Counted from the first letter of the stretch, positions 1 through 5,490 are shown. The stretch is 5,864 nucleotides of DNA from Tepidimicrobium sp. (GCA_012839395.1 DUNJ01000065.1:1-5864); one strand, 5' to 3'. Numbers and translations: made by a program. The notes: generated by a model from the letters alone, not told the origin.

Positions 1-429
1 GAAATGGTAAGAATAGGCTTCGGAAGCTATCCTCTTATATTTACCGGCATAGTATTTGGGCCTATAGCAGGGGGAATAGTTGGAGCGATAGGAGATTTTG
101 TAGGCTTTGCCATCAATCCGATGGGCCCATATATGCCACATTTTACAGCGGTTGCAGCATTAACTGGGATATTGCCAGGCTTGATAATGGGCATGTTTAA
201 GGACAGGGAATCTAAGACCAATATATGGAAGTTATTGATTGCAATAACTGTAGGCCAGGTAGTTACATCTATATTCTTAACGCCTTATTTCATGCAGCTA
301 TTGTTTTCCGTACCTATGATAACCACGGTACCGGGAAGGGTAGTAACTCAGATTGTACAAATACCTTTATATGCCTATGTGACTAAGATCTTGTTAAATA
401 GGTTGCCGGCTGCAATGGGCATCAATTAG
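1..429 (+). CDS. folT: Folate ECF transporter S component FolT, 5'-truncated by the window edge
   Basis: This is the substrate-binding membrane subunit of an energy-coupling factor transporter. It would capture folates and dock on a shared EcfA-EcfA'-EcfT module, which is not encoded here. The reading frame is open from base 1, so the N-terminus, probably 30-40 residues, lies upstream; family members are usually about 170-180 residues and 142 are visible. The visible part begins with an RIGFG stretch, then a Gly-rich membrane segment containing FGPIAGGIVGAIGD, a short loop with NPMGPYMPHFT, and further hydrophobic helices ending near residue 135. This is the S-component fold, and the RIGFG...GAIGD pattern is what I associate with the folate family. 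A terminator follows at once, so it ends its transcription unit. Folate specificity rests on remembered family resemblance; another ECF S specificity is possible. Confidence 0.8.
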   Translation, partial: EMVRIGFGSYPLIFTGIVFGPIAGGIVGAIGDFVGFAINPMGPYMPHFTAVAALTGILPGLIMGMFKDRESKTNIWKLLIAITVGQVVTSIFLTPYFMQLLFSVPMITTVPGRVVTQIVQIPLYAYVTKILLNRLPAAMGIN

Positions 430-432
430 GAT

Positions 433-466
433 AAAAGCCATTACCCCAAAGGGTAGTGGTTTTTTA
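433..466 (+). terminator. Rho-independent terminator after folT
   Basis: The hairpin pairs 435-446 with 451-462 around a CAAA loop. Its core is GCCATTACCC against GGGTAGTGGT, with two G-U wobbles, and it runs into a T-tract at 460-465. It begins 4-6 bases after the folT stop codon, so it very likely ends that transcript. Confidence 0.85.
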
Positions 467-486
467 TACATATACATCTATTGCTG

Positions 487-494
487 AAAGGAGG
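487..494 (+). promoter_or_regulatory. Ribosome binding site of the YjiH-family gene
   Basis: AAAGGAGG lies 8 bases before the ATG at 503. It is a near-perfect Shine-Dalgarno match and fixes that start. I saw no convincing promoter between the folT terminator and this site, so the promoter is either weak or of another sigma class. Confidence 0.85.
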
Positions 495-502
495 ATATAG
501 TT

Positions 503-1813
503 ATGAATAGGACTGAAACTGGCAGAAAGAGTAGCCATGTTTTAAAATTCATAATATATAGCCTTATAGGTATATTTATGTTTTTTATACCTATAGAATT
601 AAATGGGGTGAGGACCATCCCAATAGACCATCTGGTAGATATGGTGAAAGGTTTACCCTATTATATGCCTATATACGGGGGGATTTTGATATCTGCTGGA
701 ACCATATATCCCTTTATCGCTGGAGATTGGAATAGGGATGGGACTGCTACTGTATTTTCTATGCTGAATATTGTAGGTGTTATATTTTTTTTCATGATGT
801 TCTTTAATATAGGACCAGTTTCATTATTAGAGCCAGATATGATTCCATTTATATATGAAAACATAGTGATACCTGTGACTACCATAATCCCTATAGGTTC
901 AATATTTTTGGCATTTATAATGGATTATGGCTTGATGGAATTCATAGGAGTTTTGATGAGGCCTATTATGAAACCTATTTGGAGAACGCCAGGACGTTCG
1001 GCAATAGATGCTATAACCGCCATCGTTGGAAGTTATTCAGTAGCTCTTTTGCTTACTGACAGGGCATATAAGGAGGGGAGATATACCATGCGGGAGGCTT
1101 CCATAGTGGGATCTGGGTTTGCTACAGTAGCGGTTACTATAATGATAATAGTGGCTAGGACATCTGGAATAATTGAATATTGGACATTTTACTTTCTATT
1201 TAGTTTAGCAGTTACTTTTGTAGTTACGGCCATAACATCTAGGATATATCCATTAAGCAGGAAGCCGGAAATATATTATGATGATGTGCCTGGAGAGGTA
1301 GAGCCAGATTTAAAGGGAAATCCATTTAAATTGGCATGGGGAGAGGCTATGGTGGCGATGGGGGGCTCATCTCCTCTATTTAGAAATATTTTAAGGAATC
1401 TAAAGGATGGGATGAAATTGGCCATATCCATTGCTCCTAATATAATATCTATTGGGGTACTTGGGCTTATAGTGGTGAACTATACATCTTTCTTTGATAT
1501 ATTGGGATATATATTCTATCCAATTACGGCAATATGGAGGATACCAGAACCATTTTTGGCAGCAAAGGCTAGCGCTATAAGCATATCGGAGATGTTATTA
1601 CCAGCCGTTGTTGTAAAAGATGCCCCTTTTATCACTAGGTTTATAATAGCAGTGGTTAGTGTATCGGAAATTCTATTTTTTGCAGCCTCCATACCTTGCA
1701 TATTGTCTACGGAGATTCCATTGACTTTGAAGGATATTGTTATAATATGGATTGAAAGGGTTACATTGTCCCTATTAATAGCTACACCTTTATTATATAT
1801 AGTATTCCATTGA
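503..1813 (+). CDS. yjiH: YjiH family membrane protein with nucleoside-recognition (Gate) domains
   Basis: A 436-residue polytopic inner-membrane protein. Hydrophobic segments are visible at roughly 13-33, 54-73, 83-104, 121-150, 205-219, 225-245, 305-328, 333-344, 378-400 and 412-434. After the fourth segment comes a conserved-looking block at 161-210 with PGRSAIDA, GSYSVALLLTDRAY and IVGSGFATVAV, which I recognise as the YjiH/Gate-domain type (related to the nucleoside-recognition domain of CNT transporters and FeoB). A second Gate-like half lies at about 300-400, with a polar loop (250-300) between them. The length is usual for the Firmicutes form, which is about twice that of E. coli YjiH. 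The substrate is unknown; the domain suggests a pore or transporter but does not prove it. It is followed within 30 bases by a new promoter that overlaps its stop codon. Confidence 0.85.
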   Translation: MNRTETGRKSSHVLKFIIYSLIGIFMFFIPIELNGVRTIPIDHLVDMVKGLPYYMPIYGGILISAGTIYPFIAGDWNRDGTATVFSMLNIVGVIFFFMMFFNIGPVSLLEPDMIPFIYENIVIPVTTIIPIGSIFLAFIMDYGLMEFIGVLMRPIMKPIWRTPGRSAIDAITAIVGSYSVALLLTDRAYKEGRYTMREASIVGSGFATVAVTIMIIVARTSGIIEYWTFYFLFSLAVTFVVTAITSRIYPLSRKPEIYYDDVPGEVEPDLKGNPFKLAWGEAMVAMGGSSPLFRNILRNLKDGMKLAISIAPNIISIGVLGLIVVNYTSFFDILGYIFYPITAIWRIPEPFLAAKASAISISEMLLPAVVVKDAPFITRFIIAVVSVSEILFFAASIPCILSTEIPLTLKDIVIIWIERVTLSLLIATPLLYIVFH

Positions 1814-1839
1814 AAATTTTAACAAATAGATGGTATAAT
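1810..1839 (+). promoter_or_regulatory. Sigma-A promoter of the 9-residue-repeat protein gene
   Basis: The -35 box is TTGAAA (1810-1815), the spacer is 18 bp, and the -10 box is TATAAT (1834-1839) preceded by TGG, which gives an extended -10. Transcription should start near 1846, leaving a leader of about 30 bases. The -35 box contains the TGA stop codon of the upstream yjiH gene, so the two units abut directly. Confidence 0.75.
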
Positions 1840-1874
1840 AGATTAAGGGAATGTAGGTGGGGGGTGGCATTGGA

Positions 1875-2291
1875 ATGGATAACGGAGTTTTTGAATTGCT
1901 AGAAAAATTATATTTAGAAGTACAAGAAATAAAAGTAGATATGGCAACCAAGGAAGATTTAAAGGATTTTGCAACCAAAGAAGACCTAAAGGATTTTGCA
2001 ACCAAAGAAGACCTAAAGGATTTTGCAACCAAAGAAGACCTAAAGGATTTTGCAACCAAGGAAGATTTAAGGGATTTTGCAACCAAGGAAGACTTAAAGG
2101 ATTTTGCAACCAAGGAAGATTTAAAGGATTTTGCAACAAAAGGTGATATTGAACTTTTAGCTGATGAGCTGCATGTTGAAATTCAGACGGTTCTTGATGA
2201 GGTGGTGGATCTTCGAAAGGATCTCAACACCATGGAAATATTAACGACTAAAAATGCATTTGATATAGCTAAATTAAAATCCATAAGATAA
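1875..2291 (+). CDS. Small protein with seven 9-residue tandem repeats, function unknown
   Basis: A soluble, highly charged protein of 138 residues with no signal peptide, membrane segment or recognisable enzyme motif. I chose the ATG at 1875 because GGGGTGG (1861-1867) sits 7 bases before it; the frame also opens at a GTG at 1857, adding six residues (mostly Gly), which looks less likely. Three parts: an N-terminal stretch of about 22 residues with a LLEKLYLEVQEIKVDM-like helix; seven contiguous copies of ATKEDLKDF (one with Arg for Lys) plus one degenerate copy; and a C-terminal helical tail of about 44 residues ending in DIAKLKSIR. Short clostridial proteins with TKEDL-type repeats and a similar tail are, from memory, common but uncharacterised. 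A role in oligomerisation or scaffolding is only a guess. It has its own promoter and a strong terminator, so it is probably monocistronic. Confidence 0.7.
   Translation: MDNGVFELLEKLYLEVQEIKVDMATKEDLKDFATKEDLKDFATKEDLKDFATKEDLKDFATKEDLRDFATKEDLKDFATKEDLKDFATKGDIELLADELHVEIQTVLDEVVDLRKDLNTMEILTTKNAFDIAKLKSIR
1944..2159 (+). repeat. Tandem repeat, 27-bp unit, seven full copies plus one degenerate
   Basis: Full units start at 1944, 1971, 1998, 2025, 2052, 2079 and 2106, and a diverged unit occupies 2133-2159. Each encodes ATKEDLKDF in the repeat-protein frame; unit 5 encodes Arg for Lys. Units 2-4 are identical to each other at the DNA level, and units 1 and 7 are identical to each other. The others differ only by synonymous changes plus the Lys/Arg change. 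The unit is a multiple of three, so copy number can change without breaking the frame. Confidence 0.97.
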
Positions 2292-2323
2292 TTATCTTAG
2301 GTATAGAAAATTAATATGGACAG

Positions 2324-2368
2324 AGTTGATAAAACTCCTGAGTTTATCTCTCAGGAGTTTTATCAACT
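2324..2368. terminator. Bidirectional terminator between convergent genes (19-bp perfect inverted repeat)
   Basis: AGTTGATAAAACTCCTGAG (2324-2342) is followed, after a 7-base loop, by its exact reverse complement (2350-2368). The inner stem ACTCCTGA/TCAGGAGT is flanked by AAAA on one side and TTTT on the other, so a terminator with a short U-tract can form on either strand. It lies 32 bases after the repeat-protein stop and overlaps the last bases of the minus-strand channel gene, whose TGA is at 2365-2363. Confidence 0.75.
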
Positions 2369-3142
2369 TTCTAGTGGAAGTATATGGGCTGTATAGTATA
2401 CAGCAGGTATTATTATACCTCCTCCTACAATATTGCCCAAAGTTACCGGTATAAGGTTTGAAACCCATATATCTCCCCAGCTTATGGCTAGGCCAGCATA
2501 CTTTGCCAATGGGAGAAAGAACATATTGGCTACGCTATGTTCATATCCAGATATTATGAATAGCATTATGGGGAACCATATGGAGAATATTCTGGAGACA
2601 ACCTCTTGAGGTTCTGAACTGACCCATACGCTGAGTACCACCAATATGTTGCAAAGTACTCCCCTTATAAATGCTGTTTTAAAGCTTAAGGATGTTTTAG
2701 TGGCTCCAATGCCTAATACCATGTTTAGTACGTTTTGATCTACTAGGTTGGATCTACATATCATAAATGCAAGGACCAAGGAACCTGCTAGGTTTCCCAG
2801 GTATACTAAAACCCAGTTTCTCAATAGACCTTTGACGGATATTTTTCCATCCATCAACGCTAAGGTCATTAGGTTGTTTCCAGTAAACAGTTCGCTTCCC
2901 GAGAATACGACTAACATAAGGCCTACGGGAAACACGGAAGCTCCTAAAAATTTCATTAAACCCATATCTATGTTGCCCAATGTTTGCATAACCACTATAT
3001 ATGCAAAGCCTCCAAAACCAATATATATCCCTGCCATGATTCCTAGAAGCAATAGCCTAGCTGCAGATAGGTTGGCCTTTGTTTCTGAGGCGGCAATTAT
3101 TGACTTGACAACCTCTGAAGGTGCAAGAAATCTCTTTTCCAT
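2363..3142 (-). CDS. Formate/nitrite transporter (FNT) family channel
   Basis: A FocA/NirC-type pentameric inner-membrane channel that moves formate, nitrite or a similar small anion. Numbering from the upstream Met at 3160, the family blocks appear in order: AGIYIGFGG (43-51), SELFTGNN (89-96, the omega-loop region), a WxxxYLGNLAG segment (116-126), an RGVLCNILV segment (166-174), YEHSVANMF (206-214) and a NLIPVTLGNIVGGG end (235-248). His208 corresponds to the pore histidine of FocA (His209) and Thr93 to its gating Thr91. The frame opens at 3160, but I prefer the Met at 3142 (259 residues), because AGTAGGA lies 6 bases before it and nothing resembling a ribosome binding site precedes 3160. 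The gene is convergent with the repeat protein and divergent from the CDF gene. Formate is likely in a fermenting clostridium, but nitrite or hydrosulfide cannot be excluded. Confidence 0.92.
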   Translation of the reverse strand: MEKRFLAPSEVVKSIIAASETKANLSAARLLLLGIMAGIYIGFGGFAYIVVMQTLGNIDMGLMKFLGASVFPVGLMLVVFSGSELFTGNNLMTLALMDGKISVKGLLRNWVLVYLGNLAGSLVLAFMICRSNLVDQNVLNMVLGIGATKTSLSFKTAFIRGVLCNILVVLSVWVSSEPQEVVSRIFSIWFPIMLFIISGYEHSVANMFFLPLAKYAGLAISWGDIWVSNLIPVTLGNIVGGGIIIPAVYYTAHILPLES

Positions 3143-3148
3143 ATGCAT

Positions 3149-3155
3149 TCCTACT
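3149..3155 (-). promoter_or_regulatory. Ribosome binding site deciding the FNT start
   Basis: On the minus strand AGTAGGA (3155-3149) stands 6 bases before the ATG at 3142-3140. The upstream in-frame ATG at 3160 has only AT-rich DNA before it. The site lies inside the longer reading frame, which is why the shorter start is preferred. Confidence 0.6.
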
Positions 3156-3160
3156 TTCAT

Positions 3161-3367
3161 ATTATGATAATTGAATACAGGTTATTAATACCCAATATGC
3201 AGAAAAATAATATAAAAAGCTACAATTGAGAAAGTAATAGGCAAAAAACCGCCCTGTTTAATCAAAATAGTTGATTTTATGCCCTACCAGGGTATATACC
3301 AATATAGCATATAAATTTATATTTAGCCGATGATAGACATATTATACTATCATGGAGGTATTAACTT
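3161..3367. other. Divergent intergenic region between the FNT and CDF genes, with small inverted repeats
   Basis: No gene is seen. The middle holds AATCAA (3260-3265) and TTGATT (3271-3276) as a 6-bp hairpin. Around it, CCCTG (3252-3256) can pair with CAGGG (3288-3292), while CCCT (3282-3285) could instead pair with AGGG (3289-3292). A run of six A at 3243-3248 would be a U-run on the minus strand. GCCCT occurs twice, 30 bp apart. Promoters for both genes must lie here, but I found none with two good boxes; TTGATT (3271) with TATATA (3293) at 16 bp is the best plus-strand candidate. No known riboswitch class was recognised. Confidence 0.45.
3354..3359 (+). promoter_or_regulatory. Ribosome binding site of the CDF transporter
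   Basis: GGAGGT lies 8 bases before the ATG at 3368 and supports that start. Confidence 0.8.
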
Positions 3368-4252
3368 ATGAATGATTATAGGTTGGGAGCAAAGGCATCG
3401 ATTGTTACCATAATTATAAATGTAGTGTTATCCATAATTAAAGTTGTAGCTGGAATAATAGGTAAGAGTAGCGCTATGTTGGCTGATGGGATACATACCA
3501 TATCCGATGTGTTTACAACCTTTATAGTGTTGCTAGGATTGAAAATATCTTCTAAGGAAGCAGATGAAAGGCATCCCTATGGACATGAGAGGTATGAGCC
3601 GGTATTTGCTAAATTGCTTAGCATTTTCTTAGTAGCTACCGGATTATTTATTGGTTATGGGGGTATTAAGGTTTTGAAAAGTGGTGATATTCAAACACCG
3701 GGGAAGATAGCCTTGGCCGCTGCTATAGCATCCATAGCAACCAAGGAAGGTATGTATTGGTATACTAGCAGGGTGGCTAGGAAGATAGGAAGTATATCCA
3801 TGGAGGCGGATGCTTGGCACCATAGGTCTGATGCACTATCTTCTGTAGGCAGCTTGGTAGGAATATTTGGAGCGAGAATGGGCTTTAAGGCTTTGGACCC
3901 TATAGCTGCCATAATGGTGAGCATATTTATAATCAAGGTGGGAGTAGATCTGTATATTAAATCGATTAGGGGATTGGTAGATGAATCTGCTGATGATAAA
4001 ATCCTTTTAAAGATAGAGGATATGGCTCTTTCAGTGGAGGGTGTTAAGAAGATCAAGGACTTTAGAACTAGAATATTTGGAAACAAGATATATGTGGATA
4101 TTGAGATATTTGTAGATGGAGATATTACCGTAAAGGAAGGTCATGATATTGCTGAAAAGGTGCACGATGTTATAGAGGAGAGAATCTGCGATGTTAAGCA
4201 TTGTATGGTCCATGTCGAACCGGCGACAGATGATCCATCTATGGATGGCTAG
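3368..4252 (+). CDS. Cation diffusion facilitator (CDF) family metal efflux protein
   Basis: A 294-residue proton-coupled exporter of divalent metal ions in the cytoplasmic membrane, of usual length for the bacterial CDF family. About six membrane segments lie in the first 200 residues, followed by a cytoplasmic ferredoxin-like domain (about 208-286). The transport site is visible: HxxxD in TM2 (His43, Asp47) and HxxxD in TM5 (His151, Asp155, within ADAWHHRSDALSS). Alignment by eye to E. coli FieF puts His43 at FieF Asp45. The C-terminal domain keeps His282 and Glu284 in the VHVEP motif, near the FieF metal site (His283, Asp285). A His/Asp set in both helices is usually linked with Zn (or Zn/Cd/Co) rather than Mn, but the substrate is an inference. 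The gene is divergent from the FNT gene, and no terminator with a U-tract follows it. Confidence 0.93.
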   Translation: MNDYRLGAKASIVTIIINVVLSIIKVVAGIIGKSSAMLADGIHTISDVFTTFIVLLGLKISSKEADERHPYGHERYEPVFAKLLSIFLVATGLFIGYGGIKVLKSGDIQTPGKIALAAAIASIATKEGMYWYTSRVARKIGSISMEADAWHHRSDALSSVGSLVGIFGARMGFKALDPIAAIMVSIFIIKVGVDLYIKSIRGLVDESADDKILLKIEDMALSVEGVKKIKDFRTRIFGNKIYVDIEIFVDGDITVKEGHDIAEKVHDVIEERICDVKHCMVHVEPATDDPSMDG

Positions 4253-4287
4253 ACAGGAGGATAGAATACATAAATAAGGAAAATAGG

Positions 4288-4327
4288 ACTTCAGAGGATA
4301 AGATATACCGATATGCGCCTTCTGAGT
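4288..4327 (+). other. Imperfect hairpin downstream of the CDF gene
   Basis: ACTTCAGAGG (4288-4297) pairs with CCTTCTGAGT (4318-4327) through nine base pairs with one bulged T on each side. The enclosed sequence contains a small ATAT/ATAT pairing. It has no U-tract, so it is not an intrinsic terminator. It may be a 3' stabilising element or a processing site of the CDF transcript. Confidence 0.35.
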
Positions 4328-4338
4328 GTAATGTAAAT

Positions 4339-4357
4339 ATGGGAGAGGTTCTCCCAT
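4339..4357 (+). other. Perfect 7-bp hairpin upstream of the folD promoter
   Basis: ATGGGAG (4339-4345) and CTCCCAT (4351-4357) are exact reverse complements around the loop AGGTT. No U-run follows; instead GGAGGT begins at 4358. Termination here would therefore be weak at best. The position, after the CDF gene and just before the folD promoter, fits a boundary between two units. Confidence 0.45.
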
Positions 4358-4364
4358 GGAGGTA

Positions 4365-4393
4365 TTGAATGAAGTATGAAACTATAATATAAT
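4365..4393 (+). promoter_or_regulatory. Sigma-A promoter of folD
   Basis: TTGAAT (4365-4370) and TATAAT (4388-4393) are separated by exactly 17 bp. Transcription would start near 4400, giving an untranslated leader of about 120 bases before the folD ATG. A second TATAAT at 4383-4388 has no -35 box at proper distance. Confidence 0.7.
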
Positions 4394-4402
4394 GGATATG
4401 GA

Positions 4403-4482
4403 TAATCTTGGGGAACGAGAGGATTAGCAAATCTAACCGATTGGATACCTATACATTTTTTATAATGGAATCCAATTGGGTT
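4403..4482 (+). promoter_or_regulatory. Structured 5' leader of folD with competing hairpins
   Basis: Three stems can be drawn. Stem a pairs 4403-4409 with 4420-4426 (TAATCTT/AGGATTA). Stem b pairs 4421-4427 with 4433-4438 (GGaTTAG/CTAACC). Stem c pairs 4435-4449 with 4467-4482 (about 14 bp, one bulge and one mismatch). Stem b shares bases with both a and c, so b excludes both, whereas a and c can coexist. No U-tract follows stem c, and the ribosome binding site (4504-4510) lies outside all stems. I do not recognise a known riboswitch; the ZTP and THF motifs expected for folate genes are absent. Confidence 0.4.
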
Positions 4483-4503
4483 TGAGGAAAAATATAAAAG
4501 ATT

Positions 4504-4510
4504 AGGGGGA
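4504..4510 (+). promoter_or_regulatory. Ribosome binding site of folD
   Basis: AGGGGGA lies 9 bases before the ATG at 4520. It is a reasonable but not perfect Shine-Dalgarno sequence and supports the start. Confidence 0.65.
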
Positions 4511-4519
4511 ATAAGATCT

Positions 4520-5365
4520 ATGGCCGAATTGTTAAGAGGAAAGGAAGTAGCTGCTAGCATCAAGGATACCATGCGAAGGGATATTGAAGCACTGAAAGAG
4601 GAGGGGAAAATACCCACTTTGGGGATCGTTAGATTAGGTGATAATCCAGGAGATATATCCTACGAGAGGAGCATAATAAAGAATTGCGATAATATAGGTA
4701 TCCAGTCTAAGGTATTTGAGAGGGATTTGAATATTAAGACAGAGGAATTGATTGAACTGATTGAGGAATTGAACGAAGATCAGGAAATATCGGGGATTTT
4801 GGTATTCAGGCCCCTGCCAGATCATATCGACGATGATGCAGTTAGGGAGGCTATAAGTCCAGCCAAAGACGTAGACTGTATGCATCCGCTAAACCTGGAA
4901 AAAATATTTGAAGGAAATTTGGATGGTTTCGCACCTTGTACGCCTAAGGCCGCTATGGAAACTTTAAAGTTCTACGACATACCATTGGAAGGCAAAAATG
5001 TGGTGGTTATAAACAGGAGTATGGTGGTAGGAAAGCCATTGGCTATGATGCTGTTGAATGAAAATGCCACCGTTACTATATGTCATTCTAGGACCCAAAA
5101 GCTAGATGAGATTACGAGAAATGCGGATGTAGTAGTTGTTGCGTTAGGAAGCGCTAAGTTTTTCGATGAAAAGTACTTTACCGATAGATCTATAGTAATA
5201 GATGTGGGTGTAAGTCTGGATGAGGATGGTAAGCTGAGCGGAGATGCGGACCTAGATAAGGTTGAACCTCTAGTTGATAAAATCACTCCTGTTCCTGGCG
5301 GAGTAGGGGCGGTTACAACATCGATACTACTTAGCCAAGTTGTATTAGCTTGTAAAAATATGTAA
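4520..5365 (+). CDS. folD: Methylenetetrahydrofolate dehydrogenase / methenyltetrahydrofolate cyclohydrolase FolD, variant active site
   Basis: A 281-residue cytosolic enzyme of usual FolD length. It interconverts 5,10-methylene-, methenyl- and 10-formyl-THF, feeding purine synthesis or the methyl branch of acetogenesis. The N-terminal catalytic domain has GDNPGDISYERS (40-51) with Tyr48, GILVFRPLPDHI (92-103) and KDVD (116-119). The Rossmann domain has PCTPKAA (139-145), INRSMVVGKP (164-173), ATVTICHSRT (183-192), IDVGV (227-231) and PVPGGVGAVT (257-266). Two residues differ from the textbook enzyme. The Lys four positions after the catalytic Tyr is Ile52, and the Gln of the VQLPLP motif is Phe96 (VFRPLP). 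Both matter for cyclohydrolase activity in the human and E. coli enzymes, so this protein may be mainly a dehydrogenase. From memory, similar YERxxxK/VFRPLP proteins occur in other clostridia, so this looks like a lineage type rather than decay. It has its own promoter and terminator. Confidence 0.93.
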   Translation: MAELLRGKEVAASIKDTMRRDIEALKEEGKIPTLGIVRLGDNPGDISYERSIIKNCDNIGIQSKVFERDLNIKTEELIELIEELNEDQEISGILVFRPLPDHIDDDAVREAISPAKDVDCMHPLNLEKIFEGNLDGFAPCTPKAAMETLKFYDIPLEGKNVVVINRSMVVGKPLAMMLLNENATVTICHSRTQKLDEITRNADVVVVALGSAKFFDEKYFTDRSIVIDVGVSLDEDGKLSGDADLDKVEPLVDKITPVPGGVGAVTTSILLSQVVLACKNM

Positions 5366-5382
5366 TAGAATATTGCGGAAGT

Positions 5383-5418
5383 AAAAAAGAGTCTATTTAG
5401 ACTCTTTTTTTACTTTTT
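5383..5418 (+). terminator. Strong intrinsic terminator after folD
   Basis: AAAAAAGAGTCT (5383-5394) pairs perfectly with AGACTCTTTTTT (5399-5410) around an ATTT loop. Further T-runs reach 5418. The A-run on the 5' side would give a U-tract on the opposite strand as well. It isolates folD from spoIIAA. Confidence 0.92.
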
Positions 5419-5445
5419 GCAACAAAAGTAGTTCTTTTTCTAGGA

Positions 5446-5470
5446 AGGATTTTTTAATTGAAGCTAGAAC
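5446..5470 (+). promoter_or_regulatory. Sigma-H-like promoter of spoIIAA
   Basis: AGGATTT (5446-5452) matches the sigma-H -35 consensus AGGAWWW. GAAC (5467-5470) stands 14 bases later, where GAAT is expected. The spacing is right, with one mismatch in the -10 box. The spoIIA operon of Bacillus is transcribed by sigma-H, which makes the match meaningful. A TATAAT at 5471-5476 overlaps but has no good -35 box. A 7-bp inverted repeat, TAGTTCT (5429-5435) and AGAACTA (5466-5472), brackets the promoter. Confidence 0.45.
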
Positions 5471-5490
5471 TATAATAGGGAGTACAATTT

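Noticed and set aside
1793..2139. Two minus-strand open frames with repeated LQNPLNLPW-type or VAKSFKSSL-type peptides
   Set aside because: They are the antisense reading of the 27-bp tandem repeats; a repeat whose length is a multiple of three keeps every frame open. They lack a ribosome binding site, and the plus frame has promoter and terminator.
1944..2159. CRISPR-like regular repeats
   Set aside because: The units are contiguous with no spacers and lie in frame inside a coding sequence.
2748..3167. Plus-strand open frame of 139 codons opposite the FNT gene
   Set aside because: The minus strand carries a full FNT protein with all family motifs; the plus frame resembles nothing and has no ribosome binding site.
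3322..3348. TTTAGC and TATACT as the CDF promoter
   Set aside because: The spacing is 15 bp with a poor -35 box, and transcription would start within the ribosome binding site.
3161..3367. Fluoride, Mn or NiCo riboswitch before the FNT or CDF gene
   Set aside because: Neither strand shows the conserved cores I know for these classes.
4441..4466. Second promoter, TTGGAT with TATAAT, in the folD leader
   Set aside because: The spacer is only 14 bp, and the boxes lie inside and in the loop of stem c. The 4365/4388 pair with 17-bp spacing is better.
4253..4519. Known riboswitch (ZTP, THF, purine, preQ1 or c-di-GMP) before folD
   Set aside because: I looked for the conserved core strings of these classes and found none; only unassigned hairpins can be supported.
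4031..4617. Overlapping minus-strand frames across the CDF end, the folD leader and the folD start
   Set aside because: They cross structured non-coding DNA and two real genes, have no recognisable domains and no good start signals.
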